Assembly (NCBI GenBank): GCA_900752015.1
Contig: CAADTZ010000016.1
Span: forward strand, 1-43,174
DNA length: 43,174 bases
DNA from: an uncultured Collinsella sp.
GTDB lineage: Bacteria > Actinomycetota > Coriobacteriia > Coriobacteriales > Coriobacteriaceae
Direction: 5' to 3'
A program made the translations under genes and the position numbers. Position 1 is the first letter of the stretch. Each line of letters begins with the position of its first letter. The notes under the pieces are model-generated. The model was not told where the DNA came from. It made no database searches and was given only the letters and a program-made list of their open reading frames with translations. Shown in pieces: positions 23,172 to 31,366 of the stretch.

Positions 23172-23197
23172 GCGTTGGGCCACTCGAAAGGATGGAT

Positions 23198-24502
23198 ATG
23201 GAGAAAACCGCAGAGCAGTTGCGCCGCGAGCACATTGCCCTAGAGGGCGATACCCATGGCAAGAACAAGTGGGCGATTCTGTTTACCGTGCTCATCATGA
23301 CGTTTATGGTGTGTCTGGATTCGACCGTCGTGACCGTGGCGCTGCCCGTGATGCAAAAGGAGCTGGGCGTGGGCCTCGATCGCATCCAGCTGGTAAGCTC
23401 GGTGTATCTGCTTGCGACGTGCGTGGCCATGTTGCCGTTTGGCCGCTTGGGCGACGTGCGCGGCAAGGTGAATGTGTTCCAGCTGGGCGTCATCGTCTTT
23501 TCGGTCGGTTCGCTGCTGTGCGGCCTTTCGGCCTCGCTCGAGGTTCTTATCCTGGCACGCATTGCTCAGGGCGTCGGTTGCGCGGCGGCCATGGCTAACA
23601 ACATGGGTATCATCACCGAGTCGTTCCCGGCGCGCGAACGAGGCCGTGCCATGGGTATTCTCGCGACCTTCGTGGCCCTCGGCATGATGTGTGGCCCCGT
23701 GCTCGGTGGCATGCTGGTGGCAAGCTTTCCCTGGGAGAGCATCTTCCTCATCAACCTGCCCATTGGCGTCATCTCGTTTATCGTGGGGCTCTACACGCTG
23801 CCGCATGTTAAGCCGGAGGCCGGCGAGCGCCCCATGTCCTTGATCGAGGCCGCTCGTCGCTGCTTTGCAAATTCGGCCTTCACCATCAACCTTGCCTGCA
23901 TGCTCATCGTGTTCGTTGGTATCGGCGCATCCGAGTTTATTCTGCCGTTCTATTTTCAGGACGCCCACGGCTTTGGTTCTGACATTTCCGGACTGCTCTT
24001 TTTGGCGCTGCCGATGGTGAATGCCTTTATCGGCCCGCTTTCGGGTACGGTTTCGGACCGTGTTGGCTGTGAGGGTCCCACGGCGGTCGGCCTGGGCGTG
24101 TACGTGTGCGGCCTCTTTGCGGTAAGCACGCTCGATGAGCACTCTTCTATCCCTGTAATCGTGTGTTGCGTCGCGTTTATGTCGTGCGGCACGTCGATTT
24201 TCCAGAGCCCCAATAACTCGCTGTATATGGGCTCGGCTCCGCGCGAAGCGCTCGGCTTTGCGGGCAGCCTGGGTAGCCTGGCGCGCTATGCGGGTATGGC
24301 AGTGGGCATTACGGCGGCGTCGCATATCCTGTATGGGCAGATGAGCGAGGCGATGGGCGAGGCCGTGACCAGTTTTGTTGCGGGCCGTCCGGATGTATTC
24401 CTATTCGGCTTTCGCTCGGTGTTCTACGTACTTATGGCTGTGGCCGCTGTGGGCTTTGCGCTTGCCATGGTGCGTTTAGTGAAGATACGCGCCCGCCATT
24501 AG
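23198..24502 (+). CDS. MFS transporter, DHA2 (drug:H+ antiporter) type
   Basis: The 434-residue membrane protein has about 12 or more hydrophobic segments. The MFS motif A region reads FGRLGDVRGKVNV after helix 2, and DHA2-type motif D (MVCLDSTVVTVALP) lies in helix 1, with LGGMLVASFPWESIFLINLPIG, a classic DHA2 segment, at the middle. DHA2 proteins export drugs or metabolites with proton exchange; the substrate is unknown. The length is shorter than most 14-helix DHA2 members. Of two nearby ATGs I use 23198, because gaaagg lies 6 bases upstream of it but abuts the first. Confidence 0.88.
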   Translation: MEKTAEQLRREHIALEGDTHGKNKWAILFTVLIMTFMVCLDSTVVTVALPVMQKELGVGLDRIQLVSSVYLLATCVAMLPFGRLGDVRGKVNVFQLGVIVFSVGSLLCGLSASLEVLILARIAQGVGCAAAMANNMGIITESFPARERGRAMGILATFVALGMMCGPVLGGMLVASFPWESIFLINLPIGVISFIVGLYTLPHVKPEAGERPMSLIEAARRCFANSAFTINLACMLIVFVGIGASEFILPFYFQDAHGFGSDISGLLFLALPMVNAFIGPLSGTVSDRVGCEGPTAVGLGVYVCGLFAVSTLDEHSSIPVIVCCVAFMSCGTSIFQSPNNSLYMGSAPREALGFAGSLGSLARYAGMAVGITAASHILYGQMSEAMGEAVTSFVAGRPDVFLFGFRSVFYVLMAVAAVGFALAMVRLVKIRARH

Positions 24503-24659
24503 CGTGTTGGGAGGCTGTCTGCCACGATTCGCGCCGTCCCAAAAAGACTGGTTTGTGGTGCGATGCTGCTTGTGGGGCGGGCGGGGGGCGGTCCGTGGGA
24601 GACTATCGAACAACGTTTATTAATCGCGCGGTATCGTTGCCGCGAGAAGGGGTTGCGCC

Positions 24660-25238
24660 ATGCAGGAGCTTGAGGATCGTATTCGCCATGACGGCATCGT
24701 AAAGGCCGGTAACGTCCTTAAGGTTGATGCCTTCCTCAACCACCAGTGCGACGTTGAGTTGTTCGACCACATGGGCGCCGAGTGGGCCCGTCTGTTCGAG
24801 GGCGTCGAGATCAACAAGATCCTGACGATCGAGGCTTCGGGCATTGGCATGGCTTGCATCGCGGCCCAGCATTTTGGCGGCGTGCCGGTTGTCTTTGCCA
24901 AGAAGGCGCAGTCCATCAACCTTGACGGCGAGCAGTATGCCACGACCATCTACTCCTTTACCAAGCAGAAGGAGTACCCGGTTATCGTGGGCAAGCGCTT
25001 CCTGTCCGAGGGCGACAAGGTCCTGATTATCGACGACTTCCTGGCCAACGGCTGCGCGCTCGAGGGTCTTATCAAGATCTGCGAGGCTGCGGGTGCCGAG
25101 GTATCCGGTATTGGCATTGCGGTGGAGAAGGGCTTCCAGGGCGGTGGCGATAAGCTCCGCGAGCGAGGCTTCCGCGTCGAGAGCCTGGCCCGTATCGCCG
25201 ATATGGACTGCGAGACCGGCGAGATCACCTTCGCCTAA
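24660..25238 (+). CDS. xpt: Xanthine phosphoribosyltransferase
   Basis: Converts xanthine (and hypoxanthine/guanine weakly) with PRPP to the nucleotide for purine salvage. The 192-residue length and the opening MQELEDRIRHDGIVKAGNVL region match Xpt; the PRPP-binding motif is VLIIDDFLANG (121-131), and LTIEASGIGMA (55-65) and INLDGEQYATTIYSFT cover the base pocket region. ATG is preceded by agaagggg. A guanine/xanthine riboswitch was looked for in the 157-base gap upstream and not found. Ends 28 bases before a palindromic terminator. Confidence 0.95.
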   Translation: MQELEDRIRHDGIVKAGNVLKVDAFLNHQCDVELFDHMGAEWARLFEGVEINKILTIEASGIGMACIAAQHFGGVPVVFAKKAQSINLDGEQYATTIYSFTKQKEYPVIVGKRFLSEGDKVLIIDDFLANGCALEGLIKICEAAGAEVSGIGIAVEKGFQGGGDKLRERGFRVESLARIADMDCETGEITFA

Positions 25239-25265
25239 GCGCGCAACACAAGCGATTGGTATGCG

Positions 25266-25301
25266 ATGTGACAAAGGGACTGTCCCTTTGTCACATTTTT
25301 T
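25266..25301 (+). terminator. Palindromic terminator of the gtgacaaaggga family
   Basis: A perfect 14-bp stem, atgtgacaaaggga (25266-25279) / tccctttgtcacat (25283-25296), with a 3-base loop and a T run. Same arm as at 17055. Confidence 0.88.
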
Positions 25302-25321
25302 GTATGAGGGGAGGTGTTGAT

Positions 25322-25702
25322 ATGGATGAGAACAAGATGGGATGGCGTGAGTATGCGCACTATGCCGAGATGTCGTTCGAGGAGTTGGCACGCGATTGCG
25401 AGGTTCAGGTGTTTCGCGCGACGGGTCCGGGCGGACAGGGCGTGAACACGACAGACTCTGCTGTGCGCATGAAGCATGGGCCCACGGGGATTACCGTGAC
25501 GGCGCGCGAGAGCCGCAGTCAGTTCCAAAACCGTAGCAGCTGCCTGCGTAAGCTGCGCGCTGAGCTTGAGCGTCGCGGGCGTCCACCGCGCCGACGCGTA
25601 AAGACCAAGGTGCCTCAGCGCTCTCGCCAGCGCAGGCTCAATGACAAGCACTTCAACGCCATTAAAAAGGCCAACCGTCGCAAGCCGGGCAGCGACGAAT
25701 AG
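25322..25702 (+). CDS. Class I release-factor-like protein with GGQ motif
   Basis: The 126-residue product carries FRATGPGGQGVNTTDSAVRM (31-50), the catalytic GGQ loop of peptide chain release factors, and a basic, Arg/Lys-rich C-terminal half. It lacks the stop-codon recognition domain of RF1/RF2, so it resembles ArfB/ICT1-type or prfH-like peptidyl-tRNA hydrolases that rescue stalled ribosomes. It has an N-terminal leader of about 30 residues not typical of ArfB, and the usual ArfB C-tail pattern is only partly met. ATG with ggggaggtg upstream. The gene sits between two palindromic elements. Confidence 0.8.
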   Translation: MDENKMGWREYAHYAEMSFEELARDCEVQVFRATGPGGQGVNTTDSAVRMKHGPTGITVTARESRSQFQNRSSCLRKLRAELERRGRPPRRRVKTKVPQRSRQRRLNDKHFNAIKKANRRKPGSDE

Positions 25703-25708
25703 CTTCCT

Positions 25709-25782
25709 CATAAGTTGCGGTGAAATAGGGACTGTTTTGCGGCTTTACTGCATAAACAGTCCCTATTTCACCGCAACTTATG
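25709..25782. repeat. 29-bp perfect palindrome (ttgcggtgaaata family)
   Basis: Left arm 25709-25737 and right arm 25754-25782 are exact reverse complements over 29 bases, with a 16-base loop. Arms contain gttgcggtgaaataggg, shared with 4619 and 42709. It separates two convergent genes and may act as a terminator, although no T run follows. Confidence 0.85.
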
Positions 25783-25787
25783 GGGGG

Positions 25788-26750
25788 TTAGCGGGTTGGG
25801 TGCCAGACTTCGAGAGCGGCGGGAAGGACGTCGACCTCTATGCGCGAGGCGACAACGGGCTCGCCGTCGGCCTGGATGGGGTAGTCGGGCTCCTCCAAGG
25901 TGAGCGCGGCATGGCGGCAGCGGCGCATACGAACCGGCGGCAACTTGGTATGGTGGCCGTCCTTGGCCGAAAGAAACATAGGCAGGGCAACCGCGCGAGG
26001 GACAGGGCCGCATGCGTAGCAGACGTCGAGCATGCCGTCGCAGGGGTCGGCATCGGGGCAGATGCGATAGCCCGAGCCATACGTGGGGCCCAGCTGAATC
26101 GCCATGATGATCGCCCTCACGCGCTCGGCGGGCGCGCCGTCAAAGCTGGCTGTCATGGGGTAGTTGCGATAGCGCAGGCCAAACTGCTCAAGTCCCGAGA
26201 GGGTGTAGAGCGGCGCGCCCGTCAAACCGGTCTTTTTGCGCAGCTCGGTGGTGCCAAGGCCGATAGCAGCATCGATGCCGATCGAAAGCGTCTGGTCATA
26301 GTACTCAACGGAACATTCGCCGCTACCGCTTGCGGGGTTCCATGAGCGAATCCGCCCGATGTCCTGACGCTGCAGCTCACAGGTGAGCAGCGCGCCAAAA
26401 TCCTTGCCGGAGAAATCTTCGATGCCGAGCGTTTGGGCAAAATCGTTACCGGAGCCCACGGGCAGGACGGCAAGGGCGGGACGGGCGTCCTCATTCTGCG
26501 TCATGAGTCCATTGACGACCTCGTGGATCACGCCGTCGCCGCCAAGGGCGATAACGGTGCGATAGCCCGTTGCCTGCGCGGCGAGTCCCTTGGCATGTCC
26601 CATGCGCTCGGTCAGCACCAGGTCAAACTGGGATGCGTGTGCTGTCATGTCCAAAAAGCGTTGCAGGCGCTCGGCAACTTTGCGTGCCGCACCCGACTGG
26701 GCGGCTGGGTTGGCGATGATGAGCGTGCGACCAAAATCAGTTGCGTACAT
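25788..26750 (-). CDS. Diacylglycerol/lipid kinase family protein (YegS/DgkB type)
   Basis: The 320-residue product has the NPAAQSGAARK N terminus (14-24), GGDGVIHEVVNG (70-81) as the nucleotide-binding motif, LPVGSGNDFAQTLG and the C-terminal QADGEP motif of the diacylglycerol kinase catalytic domain family. It would phosphorylate a lipid headgroup at the membrane; diacylglycerol or sphingosine-like lipids cannot be told apart. I start at 26750 (MYATDFGRTL), where gggag lies 8 bases upstream; the longer in-frame N terminus is not conserved in the family. It ends 87 bases before the end of the CLC gene start side, on the same strand, so both could be one transcript. Confidence 0.88.
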   Translation of the reverse strand: MYATDFGRTLIIANPAAQSGAARKVAERLQRFLDMTAHASQFDLVLTERMGHAKGLAAQATGYRTVIALGGDGVIHEVVNGLMTQNEDARPALAVLPVGSGNDFAQTLGIEDFSGKDFGALLTCELQRQDIGRIRSWNPASGSGECSVEYYDQTLSIGIDAAIGLGTTELRKKTGLTGAPLYTLSGLEQFGLRYRNYPMTASFDGAPAERVRAIIMAIQLGPTYGSGYRICPDADPCDGMLDVCYACGPVPRAVALPMFLSAKDGHHTKLPPVRMRRCRHAALTLEEPDYPIQADGEPVVASRIEVDVLPAALEVWHPTR

Positions 26751-26836
26751 GGGGCGACTCCCGGCGTGTGACATGACGGTGCGGTCGCGCTCAGGTCGAA
26801 TTGCCCCCGATTGTGGCTGCACGGTGATTATTAGAT

Positions 26837-28258
26837 CTACTCTATCAGGTCGTTGTGGCGCTCGATAGCCTCCGCTACCGTACCGCCCTCATCTACAATA
26901 AGAGAGCGGCGCTTGGGTGAGATAATGCGCTGGGCGGGGTACACGCCGCGGTGTCCGCCGGTTAGGTAGCTGATAAAGGCCACGATGACAAAGAACCCGG
27001 CGGCCGTGCCGTGGAACAGGTCGATGGCCATCATGCAGGTGGTGATGGGCACGTTGACGCCGGCGCAGAACACGCCGAGCATGCCGAGAGCCGCCAGAAA
27101 ACTGGGGTCGAGCCCGGTAAGGCAACCGATCCAGCCACCGAGTGCCGCACCGATGCCAAACAGGGGCGTAACCTCGCCGCCTTGGAAGCCCGCGCCCAGG
27201 GTAAGCGCTGTGACGACCAACTTGATGGCTGCGTCCGCCAGGGTGGTGTTGCCTGCAAATCCGGCGCCGGAAAGCCACGTGGAAAGGCCGGCGTAGTCCC
27301 AGGCGTCGAGGAGGGCATAGGCGGCCAAAACCACGAGTGCTCCGATGAGAGCGCGAACAAGGTAATTGGTGATAAAGCGACCGTACAGGCTCTTGACGGT
27401 TCGAACCGACCAGGCAAAGAGACGTGCCGTCAGACCGAAGATGATGGCGCTGATAACAACGATGACAACCGTTCGCGGTGTCATGGTGGGAACGCTGGCG
27501 ATGACATTCGCCTCGTACTCGGTACCCAGGGCGAGTGATGTGAAGTAGCCGGTAAACGAGGCGACTAAGCAGTAGATGCCCGCGGTGTAGTCGATCTTGC
27601 CGATAAAGCACATCTCCATGCCAAAGAAAGCTCCGGCAAGGGGCGAGCCGAATACGGCGCCAAAGGCCGACGAGATGCCGGCGAGCATGAGGTCGTGGTG
27701 ATCATGCTTTTTGAGGTGGGCGAGGCTCGAGATGTTGCTGGCGATGGTGCCGCCAATCTGAACCGCGGCTCCCTCGCGACCGGCCGATCCGCCCGTTAGG
27801 TGCGTGAGCGTGGAGCAGACGAAGGTGAGGACGGCCATGCGCATATGGATGAGGCGTGTGCCCAGAGCGGAGTCGATGACCAGGTTGTTACCGCGTTTGG
27901 CGGCAAGACCGTGGTTTTTGTACACCCATGCGGTGGCAACGCCCACAACGGGAAGCAGTGCGTAAATCCACGCATGGTGCTCGCGATAGTCGGTCGCGAT
28001 ATTCAACGAGGCCAAAAACGCCCAAGCGGCAACGCCCATGGCAAGCGAGACGATGACGACGAGTACGAGCAACTTGGCGCTCGCGAGTAGGTTGCGGGCG
28101 TTGCGGCGCGTGTCGGCAGCCAAGAGATGCTCGGAGCGGGTAAGTTGATGCCTGCCTGCCGTGATGACGTCGTTCAGGGAGAAAAAGCCGCCGTCGTCGA
28201 GCGGCTGGGGATGGTCTTGCGCCTCGTTTGCGCTTTCGGGTTTGTCGTTATGAGTCAT
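26837..28258 (-). CDS. CLC family anion transporter, fluoride (CLC-F) like
   Basis: The 473-residue protein has about ten hydrophobic helices after a polar N-terminal tail of about 60 residues. Selectivity motifs are GGSAGREGAAVQIG (156-169; gating Glu162) and GAGFQGGEVTPLFGIGAALG (355-374). Canonical chloride CLCs carry GREGP and GxFxP here; GREGx-VQ with GGEVTPLF.IGA.LG is, from memory, the pattern of CLC-F fluoride/proton antiporters. I therefore infer fluoride export, with chloride as the alternative. ATG at 28258 has gaggaa 5 bases upstream, and a TATAAT box (minus strand, 28288-28293) lies 30 bases upstream. No fluoride riboswitch was recognised. Confidence 0.85.
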   Translation of the reverse strand: MTHNDKPESANEAQDHPQPLDDGGFFSLNDVITAGRHQLTRSEHLLAADTRRNARNLLASAKLLVLVVIVSLAMGVAAWAFLASLNIATDYREHHAWIYALLPVVGVATAWVYKNHGLAAKRGNNLVIDSALGTRLIHMRMAVLTFVCSTLTHLTGGSAGREGAAVQIGGTIASNISSLAHLKKHDHHDLMLAGISSAFGAVFGSPLAGAFFGMEMCFIGKIDYTAGIYCLVASFTGYFTSLALGTEYEANVIASVPTMTPRTVVIVVISAIIFGLTARLFAWSVRTVKSLYGRFITNYLVRALIGALVVLAAYALLDAWDYAGLSTWLSGAGFAGNTTLADAAIKLVVTALTLGAGFQGGEVTPLFGIGAALGGWIGCLTGLDPSFLAALGMLGVFCAGVNVPITTCMMAIDLFHGTAAGFFVIVAFISYLTGGHRGVYPAQRIISPKRRSLIVDEGGTVAEAIERHNDLIE

Positions 28259-28287
28259 ACGTTCCTCTTTTAGGTTGCAACGCAAGC

Positions 28288-28293
28288 ATTATA
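28288..28293 (-). promoter_or_regulatory. -10 box of the CLC gene
   Basis: TATAAT on the minus strand, 30 bases before the start codon. The -35 region is poor. Confidence 0.4.
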
Positions 28294-28405
28294 AAACGCG
28301 GTAAACGCGACGAACCGGTGGGTTGGTTTCGATTCTGTTTCGTGGCTTGCGGCCGACAGGTGTATTTGCGGGTACAGGCCAAGTCGCGGTCGTGCGTCTG
28401 GGGAT

Positions 28406-28411
28406 TATACT
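28406..28411 (+). promoter_or_regulatory. Candidate -10 box of moeA
   Basis: TATACT lies 57 bases before the moeA ATG, followed by a ggcgc/gcgcc hairpin (28431-28449). No molybdenum cofactor riboswitch was recognised. Confidence 0.35.
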
Positions 28412-28468
28412 GAGACAAGCATAAAGAATCGGCGCTCCTGTTGTGCGCCGTGGCATTAAGAGGTGCAT

Positions 28469-29731
28469 ATGGCAGAGAAACTCATTCCGCTGGAGGACGC
28501 GCAGTCGATTGTTCTGTCGCACGTTGCTCCGACCGATCTCGTCGAGATTCCCGTGTGGCAGGCCACCGGTCTTCCCTTGGCCGAGGACGCGGTGGCCGAC
28601 ATCGACATCTCGCCGTTTGCCAACAGTGCTATGGACGGATATGCCGTACGCTCGGCCGATCTTGCGTCGGCCACCGGTGACACTCCGGTGACGCTTTCCG
28701 TCGTAGAGCACGAGGCGGCGGGCCATGTGTTTGAGGGCGTAATCGGCGCGGGCGAGACGGTCCGCATCATGACGGGCGCGCCGGTACCCGAAGGTGCCGA
28801 TGCCGTGGTGAAATACGAGATCGTCGATGTGCTCGACGGTGACGGCAACGAGGGCTCGCGTGTGAGGTTCTCGGCGCCGGCCACGGTGGGGGAGAACGTT
28901 CGCTCTGCCGCCGAGGAGGCCCATGCCGGCGACGTCGTGATGCGCGCCGGTGAGGTTGTGGCTCCGGCCGGCGCCGGCCTGCTGGCAAGCGCCGGTTACG
29001 CGAGCGTGAAGGTCCATGCCGCTCCGCGCGTGGGCATTATCTCGCTGGGCACGGAGCTGGTCGCGCCGGGTGAGCTGCCGGCGCGCGGGCAGATTCGCGA
29101 CTCCAACTCGTCGGCGTTGATGGCCGAGGCGCTCGATGCCGGCGCCGAGCCCGTGTTCTACGGCATTGCGCCCGACGATGAGCAGGCGATTGACGAGCTG
29201 GTTCATCGTGCCGTGCAGGAGTGCGACTTTGTCATTACGAGCGGCGGCGCCTCTTCGGGCGATTACGATTTCGTGACGGCGCTCGTCCGGCGCGAGGGCG
29301 AGGTGCTGTTTGACCGCATCTCGATGCGTCCGGGCAAGGCCATAACGTTTGGTCTGCTTGGGGACAAGCCATATTTGGGGCTTTCGGGCAATCCCGCGGC
29401 GGCGTATGTGGGCTTTGAGATGCTCGCCCGCCCGGCTATTCGCAAGATGCGCGGCTTTGCCGAGGGCGTGCGTCCCGTGCAGCAGGCGACGCTCACACAC
29501 GGCGTGAAGAAGCGCCAGGACCGACGCTTCTTCGATCGCGCCACGGTTTTGCGCGACCCCGAGACCGGTGAGTTGTTGGTGACCGAGGCTAAGACGCAGA
29601 ACTCGGCGCTGCTCGGCACGATGCAGCGGGCCAACTGCCTGCTGCGTATTGACGAAGGGCCGTGCGAGCTCAAGGCGGGGGATGTCGTGGACGTTGTGCG
29701 CGTCGACCTGCCCGAGGGAACGGTGCTATAG
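28469..29731 (+). CDS. moeA: Molybdopterin molybdenumtransferase MoeA
   Basis: Inserts molybdate into adenylylated molybdopterin to form molybdenum cofactor. The 420 residues contain SAMDGYAV at about 48-55, RIMTGAPVPEGADAVV (about 103-118), DSNSSAL (about 209), SGGASSGDYD and GLSGNPAAAYV, all typical. The GTG at 28463 is in frame, but its position overlaps the ribosome site (aagagg), so the ATG at 28469 is the better start. It forms a module with the mogA-type gene 10 bases downstream, and with modABC in the same direction. Confidence 0.96.
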   Translation: MAEKLIPLEDAQSIVLSHVAPTDLVEIPVWQATGLPLAEDAVADIDISPFANSAMDGYAVRSADLASATGDTPVTLSVVEHEAAGHVFEGVIGAGETVRIMTGAPVPEGADAVVKYEIVDVLDGDGNEGSRVRFSAPATVGENVRSAAEEAHAGDVVMRAGEVVAPAGAGLLASAGYASVKVHAAPRVGIISLGTELVAPGELPARGQIRDSNSSALMAEALDAGAEPVFYGIAPDDEQAIDELVHRAVQECDFVITSGGASSGDYDFVTALVRREGEVLFDRISMRPGKAITFGLLGDKPYLGLSGNPAAAYVGFEMLARPAIRKMRGFAEGVRPVQQATLTHGVKKRQDRRFFDRATVLRDPETGELLVTEAKTQNSALLGTMQRANCLLRIDEGPCELKAGDVVDVVRVDLPEGTVL

Positions 29732-29741
29732 GAGGAACGCT

Positions 29742-30221
29742 ATGGAGTTGAAGATATCGATCGTGACGTGCTCGGATACGCGCGACCTTGTCCAGGACGA
29801 GGCGGGCGCTGCCCTCGAGGAGCTCATCGTGGCGCAGGGCTGGACGGTCGCCTCGCATGTGGTCGTGCGCGACGACGCCAGCGAGATCGGTGATGCCATT
29901 GTGGAAGCCGCCGATGAGTGCCACGCCAATGTCGTGCTCACCTGCGGCGGCACGGGGCTTTCGATGCGCGATGTGACGCCCGAGGCGACGCGTGCCGTCT
30001 GCGACCGCGATGTGCCGGGTATTGCCGAGGCAATCCGTGCATACTCCATGACCAAGACGCGTCGCGCTATGCTCTCGCGCGCCGTGTGCATGCAGCGTGG
30101 GTATACGCTTGTCATCAACTTTCCGGGATCTACGAAAGCGGCCCGCGAAAGCTGGGAGGCTGTGAGCGACCAGCTGGAGCATGCGGCCCAAATGACGGCG
30201 GGCGGCGGGCACGCCAAATAA
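29742..30221 (+). CDS. MogA/MoaB family molybdopterin adenylyltransferase
   Basis: Adenylylates molybdopterin before metal insertion by MoeA. The 159-residue product has the family signature TCGGTGLSMRDVTPEAT (67-83), VTCSDTR at the N terminus, and NFPGSTKAARE near the C terminus. It begins 10 bases after moeA with ggagg in the gap, so the two are translationally close. MogA and MoaB cannot be separated by sequence alone here. A strong terminator ends the unit. Confidence 0.93.
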   Translation: MELKISIVTCSDTRDLVQDEAGAALEELIVAQGWTVASHVVVRDDASEIGDAIVEAADECHANVVLTCGGTGLSMRDVTPEATRAVCDRDVPGIAEAIRAYSMTKTRRAMLSRAVCMQRGYTLVINFPGSTKAARESWEAVSDQLEHAAQMTAGGGHAK

Positions 30222-30234
30222 GCGCGCTACCTGC

Positions 30235-30269
30235 GGCGGAGCGACCTTACGGGCTGCTCCGCCTTTTTT
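30235..30269 (+). terminator. Terminator after the mogA-type gene
   Basis: An 8-bp stem, ggcggagc (30235-30242) / gctccgcc (30256-30263), is followed by six Ts. Confidence 0.88.
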
Positions 30270-30335
30270 ATGCAGCGACAGTGCGGCCATCTCGGGGTTA
30301 TCGGTAAAAGAAACTTATTGGACGAGAAATCATTA

Positions 30336-30365
30336 TCACAAACATTATTCGCGTAGAAGTATAAT
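30336..30365 (+). promoter_or_regulatory. Candidate modA promoter
   Basis: TATAAT (30360-30365) lies 60 bases upstream of modA, with TCACAA (30336-30341) as a weak -35 at 18-base spacing. The stretch 30290-30365 is unusually AT-rich for this window and carries attatcacaaacattatt, a possible regulator site. Confidence 0.45.
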
Positions 30366-30425
30366 CTAATAACAGAATAAAGCCTGCGGCGGGGTGCCCG
30401 GGCATAGCGTTCGGAAGGGTTGAAC

Positions 30426-31298
30426 ATGTTCGATATGGTTTCTCGCCGCGGATTCGTCTCGCTTTCTGCTGTCGCCGCTGCCGGCCTTGGTCTTGCCGGC
30501 TGCTCGGGCAGCAAGACGTCCGAGCCGGCCGGATCCGATGCCGGTTCTGCTAAGGCATCTTCCAAGAAAGCTGTCGAGCTGCAGGTCTTTGCCGCCAACT
30601 CGCTCGAGAAGGCTCTGCCCGAGGTTCAGGAGCTTTACACCGAGCAGACCGGCACCACGTTTGCCGACACGCAGTTTAAGGCGTCTGGCGACCTTGTCGA
30701 GCAAATGCGCGCCGGTGCTGCCGTCGACGTGCTTATCACGGCCTCCAAGGGCACCATGGACGACGCCGAGGCCGCTGAGCTCGTCGACACCGACATGCGT
30801 GAGGACATGTTCGTCAACGACCTCGTGATTATTCGCGCCGAGGGCTCCGACACCAAGGTCGAGGCCATCGCCGACGTCGCGAATCTGGACGGCAAGATCG
30901 CCATCGGCGACGCCAAGACCGTTCCCGCCGGCAAGTACGCCAACCAGGCCCTGGCCTCCGTGGGCCTCTACACCGGCACCGAGGGCGACGACGGCGAGTA
31001 TGCTCCCGAGATCGCCGACAAGGTGGCTTTGGCCGACAAGGTCGGCACTGCTGCCGCCTACGTCTCTACGGGCGACTGCGTGGCTGGCTTTGTCTATAGC
31101 TCCGACATCTTCCGCTACGACGGTATCGAGGAGGCCTTCGTGTGTCCCGAGGACTCGCACAAGCCCATCGTGTATCCCGGCGCTGTCGCCGATAGCTCCG
31201 AACACGCCGACGAGGCTAAGGCGTTTATCGACTTCTGCCTGACCAACAAGAAGGCTCAGAAGATTTGGGCTAAGTACGGCTTTGAGCTTTCCGAGTAG
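30426..31298 (+). CDS. modA: Molybdate-binding lipoprotein ModA (Tat type)
   Basis: Extracytoplasmic solute-binding protein that delivers molybdate or tungstate to ModB. The N terminus has SRRGFVS (6-12), a twin-arginine motif, followed by a hydrophobic segment and a lipobox LAGC with Cys26, so it is probably exported folded by Tat and lipid-anchored. The mature part has ModA motifs: FAANSLEKALPE, FKASGDLVEQM, VLITASKGTMD, IGDAKTVPAGKYA and the C-terminal AKAFIDFCLT. The length (290) is normal. The ATG at 30426 (ggaaggg upstream) is preferred to the TTG 6 bases earlier. First gene of modABC. Confidence 0.94.
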   Translation: MFDMVSRRGFVSLSAVAAAGLGLAGCSGSKTSEPAGSDAGSAKASSKKAVELQVFAANSLEKALPEVQELYTEQTGTTFADTQFKASGDLVEQMRAGAAVDVLITASKGTMDDAEAAELVDTDMREDMFVNDLVIIRAEGSDTKVEAIADVANLDGKIAIGDAKTVPAGKYANQALASVGLYTGTEGDDGEYAPEIADKVALADKVGTAAAYVSTGDCVAGFVYSSDIFRYDGIEEAFVCPEDSHKPIVYPGAVADSSEHADEAKAFIDFCLTNKKAQKIWAKYGFELSE

Positions 31299-31366
31299 TG
31301 CGGCTTGGCGCGATAATTCCATCGTTTTGTGTTTCACTCCGTCCTTGTATTCGCTTGGAGCTTTTC

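Noticed and set aside
24503..24659. Purine (guanine/xanthine) riboswitch before xpt
   Set aside because: The conserved TATA/purine-aptamer core and P1-P3 pattern were not found.
28259..28468. Fluoride or molybdenum cofactor riboswitch between the CLC gene and moeA
   Set aside because: Neither consensus could be recognised on either strand.
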